Assembly (NCBI RefSeq): GCF_040412425.1 | Contig: NC_089766.1 | Span: 18,731,774-18,795,773, forward strand | Direction of reading: 5' to 3' | Source: Macrobrachium rosenbergii | Lineage: Eukaryota > Arthropoda > Malacostraca > Decapoda > Palaemonidae | DNA: 64,000 nucleotides | Part shown: one piece after another, positions 61,416 through 64,000 of the stretch | Position numbering within the stretch: the first letter of the stretch is position 1 | Layout: the number at the start of each line of letters is the position of its first letter | Notes under the pieces: model-generated | What the model was told of the DNA's origin: nothing | Database searches by the model: none | Seen by the model: the letters and a program-made list of their open reading frames with translations, nothing else | Program-made: the position numbers and the translations under genes

Positions 61416-62014
61416 GTGTACGTTTTATAGATATAGAGAGATAGAGAAATAACTGAAACTTCTTTAGGCAGAGAAATTTTTCTGGCAAGAAATGGAACAC
61501 TCCTTAGAAAATATTGTACATAAATAAAATCAAGGAAGATGATTGACGCTGATGTTGAGGATTGTATGGAGGAAGCAGGAAGTTGTTTTCTGTGTTGGTA
61601 TCATCTAAAACATCGCGTTTGGAAACTCTAGCCTTACACAGAAGAAAATCCTTTCACAGAAAACATATCTCTGCATCAGCCTCCTCAGTCATTCCGAAAA
61701 GAGCTTCTGAATGTCATCTGGGAACTTTATGGCTGTAGTATTATCCTCTGGCGTTTTTAGATACACTCCAGATATACTGTGTTATGGCTCGTGTGGAGAC
61801 ATCTTCCATGCGCGTGGAAATGGCGTCATAGAACTTTTCTTTTCTTTTTTTAGTGTGAGGATTACTTATGACTTCTTAACCTCGTGGCCCCTCTGACAAC
61901 GTGTGGGATGGTGCTGAGTCTTGCAGACTTCGTTCAGCTTTTGTGTTCTGTATTATTCTGGAAACATTTTTTCAGCCAATGCTGCAAGTATTCATCGACT
62001 TTCGTCTAATTCTC

Positions 62015-62019
<5 letters not shown>
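61413..62019. other. Unique sequence, no gene recognised
   Basis: A 61-codon frame (61,711-61,896, plus) is unrecognised. Confidence 0.35.

Positions 62020-62055
<36 letters not shown>
62020..62055. repeat. (GA)n microsatellite
   Basis: 18 GA units. Confidence 0.96.
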
Positions 62056-62057
<2 letters not shown>

Positions 62058-62965
62058 CTTTTTCACTGAAGGAGAGAGAAATCTGTCAGCTGAAATTATA
62101 TTTTCCCATCTAGAAGGATTTTCCTGACAGAGTTGTTGTCGTACAGAAGATATAAGAACATTAATGACTGTCTTTCCAATTATGAATTAAGACCTTATAT
62201 GCTTAAGAGTAAAGATTCATCATTTCATCTTTGTTTACCAAAACCGCTTTTTTGATTAAAACCATTCCTTTCTAAAGGCTCGTGTTACAAAGACATGGTC
62301 AGTCAGTCAAATGTACTGCGACCGTAGAATTTTCTGGAGCAGTTTTATTTAAAGAACTTTCAATTTTGTGTACAGAGGATATCCGTGATGAAACATACCA
62401 TTATCTCCGCATGTATTTTAAAAGATAAAACAGTCATAACCAAAAATAAAGACAAATGCCAAAAGGCTGAAGTTACAGATTAAATGAAGGCTCTCGGCCT
62501 CATCTCCCCCATGCTGGGCAACCTTACTGAGAAAAGAAGTTCCAATATATTAAGCACTACAGTGCATCACTCCAGTAGAGTATGGATGAGCCTCGTGTCT
62601 TCAGGAACCTCAGGACTGCAACACCGGGAAGGGCTCAGGATGTTTTGGGTTGTAAGTAGGGATTTGACTGTCCTGAGAACAAATTAAATACCCGCTGGCA
62701 AAGGAATTTGACACCAGAGACGATTCTGTTGCAGAAGCTTGTTCTTTTATTTTTTATTTTACAGTCTCCTGGTTTCACAGCCAATATTTTAATCAGTTTT
62801 CTCTCTTCACTCTGTTTCCAAATACATTTTCTTCTTTCATATGTCGTCACTAAAATCACTGTTGTTATGGTATATCATCTTAGAACGAAGAGAAGAAATG
62901 ATTTAAAAGTCATTGACAGCAGATGATGATTTAAATATTCTCCTTTATGTTTGCTCCCTTTTCTC

Positions 62966-62968
<3 letters not shown>
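62056..62968. other. Unique sequence, no gene recognised
   Basis: Overlapping frames at 62,484-62,926 on both strands show no domain. Confidence 0.35.

Positions 62969-63014
<46 letters not shown>
62969..63014. repeat. (CT)n microsatellite
   Basis: 23 CT units. Confidence 0.96.
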
Positions 63015-63020
<6 letters not shown>

Positions 63021-63379
63021 TGTTTCTTTTGCCTATCTTCTGCGCTTGCTGACTGTCTCGACACCTCCGGAGAACTGAGTGGACAGAAAGGCTCATCATG
63101 TTTGTGATGAAAGGGTCCTCACTCCATTTCTTCTTCTTCTCTCTTCGCTACATAAAATCTTTCACTCTCTTGGGCCATTGGATTTTCGTCTGATCATCAG
63201 AAGTCCATGAAAAGTTGAAAGAGGAAGAAGACTGAGTCGAAAATACTAAAATATGGAAAAGTTGAAGGGAAGGGAAGCGTCTTTTGCATAAAAAAACAAA
63301 GGTTATGTTGGTTTCACCTTCCACCTCTTTGCCTTACATGTTTTCTTAACCTAATTTTGGTGATTATAAACATTATTTG

Positions 63380-63381
<2 letters not shown>

Positions 63382-63453
<72 letters not shown>
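63382..63453. repeat. (CT)n microsatellite
   Basis: About 36 CT units; the 147-codon minus frame across 63,314-63,757 is a translation of this and the next repeat. Confidence 0.96.
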
Positions 63454-63456
<3 letters not shown>

Positions 63457-63615
63457 AGCAAAACCGTTTTGTCAAAGAACAGAGATAAACTTCAATTGAC
63501 TGCAAAGGCCGTAGTCCTATGGTTACTGGAAGTCCATCCCATAAAATAGTTTGGGTCTGATATTTCAGACCAAATATTGAATTGAGAGCTAGTAAAATGT
63601 TGTCTGGTCCAATTT

Positions 63616-63617
<2 letters not shown>

Positions 63618-63670
<53 letters not shown>

Positions 63671-63681
63671 AAGAGAAGAGA
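63618..63681. repeat. (GA)n microsatellite with AAAG interruptions
   Basis: GA run inverted relative to the CT run at 63,382, about 165 bp away. Confidence 0.95.
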
Positions 63682-64000
63682 GAAGAATAGAACTATTCAT
63701 ACGTTTTATCCCTTTTCGGAATCTCTCTCTGGCCTCACCGTAAACTGTCTCTACCACTGAAGCCTCTACTGTATATAATTATCTACCTAAAGGAAAAAGA
63801 AGGAACGACGTCGAACGATGGTCAGTCGGGCGTTTTCTCTCTGTCACCGAAAGGATATTGGTAATATTTGCAACTCTTAACCTTAAAAGAACGCAGCAGA
63901 ATAAGCCTCTTGTTTTTGTATAAGACGTGAATGTTGACAACCATAAATTAGGTTTCTAAAAAGCGTTTGCGGGACACTGAACACGATCATCCTAACTTGG
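63682..64000. other. Unique sequence, no gene recognised
   Basis: Right edge of the window; nothing supported. Confidence 0.35.

Overview
The window looks like repeat-rich intergenic DNA from a decapod crustacean (shrimp, crayfish or crab type). This rests on four things: very dense (GA)n/(CT)n and (TA)n microsatellites; Penelope-like elements with a GIY-YIG endonuclease; Ty3/gypsy elements of the CsRn1 type (CHCC Gag finger, tRNA-Trp-like primer site); and SINE tails and fold-back elements that I recall as common in decapod sequence. The organism is an inference. I found no intact host protein-coding gene, no functional tRNA or rRNA, and no CRISPR or bacterial feature. Almost every long open frame is a microsatellite translation, a minisatellite translation or a frame shadow of a decayed transposon.

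Layout. 0-12.7 kb: AT-rich unique sequence with microsatellites, the tail of a non-LTR retrotransposon at the left edge, two hAT-like termini near 1.6-1.9 kb, and a pair of overlapping hairpins at 5.64 kb. 12.7-16.6 kb: (TA)n tracts, a mariner-like remnant and a diverged tandem duplication with a period of about 1 kb. 16.7-19.85 kb: a degenerate 32-bp minisatellite interleaved with a duplicated C-rich block. 21.5-24.0 kb: a badly decayed, nearly full-length Penelope-like element on the minus strand. 25.9-28.8 kb: a 66-bp minisatellite, ragged at its left side and homogeneous at its right. 30.6-31.9 kb: a broken multicopy gene with a DUF7869-like C-terminal region, minus strand, with a CCAAT pair upstream. 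32.1-35.3 kb: two MITE-like elements.

35.3-37.5 kb: two 5'-truncated Penelope-like copies placed head to head. They form an inverted repeat with arms of about 570 bp. The right copy keeps an open frame (RT thumb plus GIY-YIG), a degenerate hammerhead-ribozyme-like motif and a (TA)n tail of about 300 bp. 38.4-38.6 kb: a tRNA-derived SINE ending in (CT)n. 38.7-49.4 kb: mostly unrecognised AT-rich sequence.

49.8-60.1 kb is the most structured part: an LTR fragment, then two related CsRn1-type Ty3/gypsy elements in opposite orientation with their 5' LTRs touching at about 55,194. The left one is on the minus strand (50,189-55,194) and the right one on the plus strand (about 55,195-60,094). Both retain recognisable gag, protease, RT, RNase H and integrase, but both are disabled by frameshifts and motif losses. 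This block is visibly GC-richer than its surroundings. 60.1-64 kb: a SINE tail, a 27-bp tandem repeat and microsatellites.

No new multi-gene system is evident. The items most worth checking are the head-to-head Ty3 pair with its conserved three-copy leader motif, the Penelope-like inverted pair with the hammerhead-like motif, the 66-bp dyad-containing minisatellite, and the DUF7869-like pseudogene.
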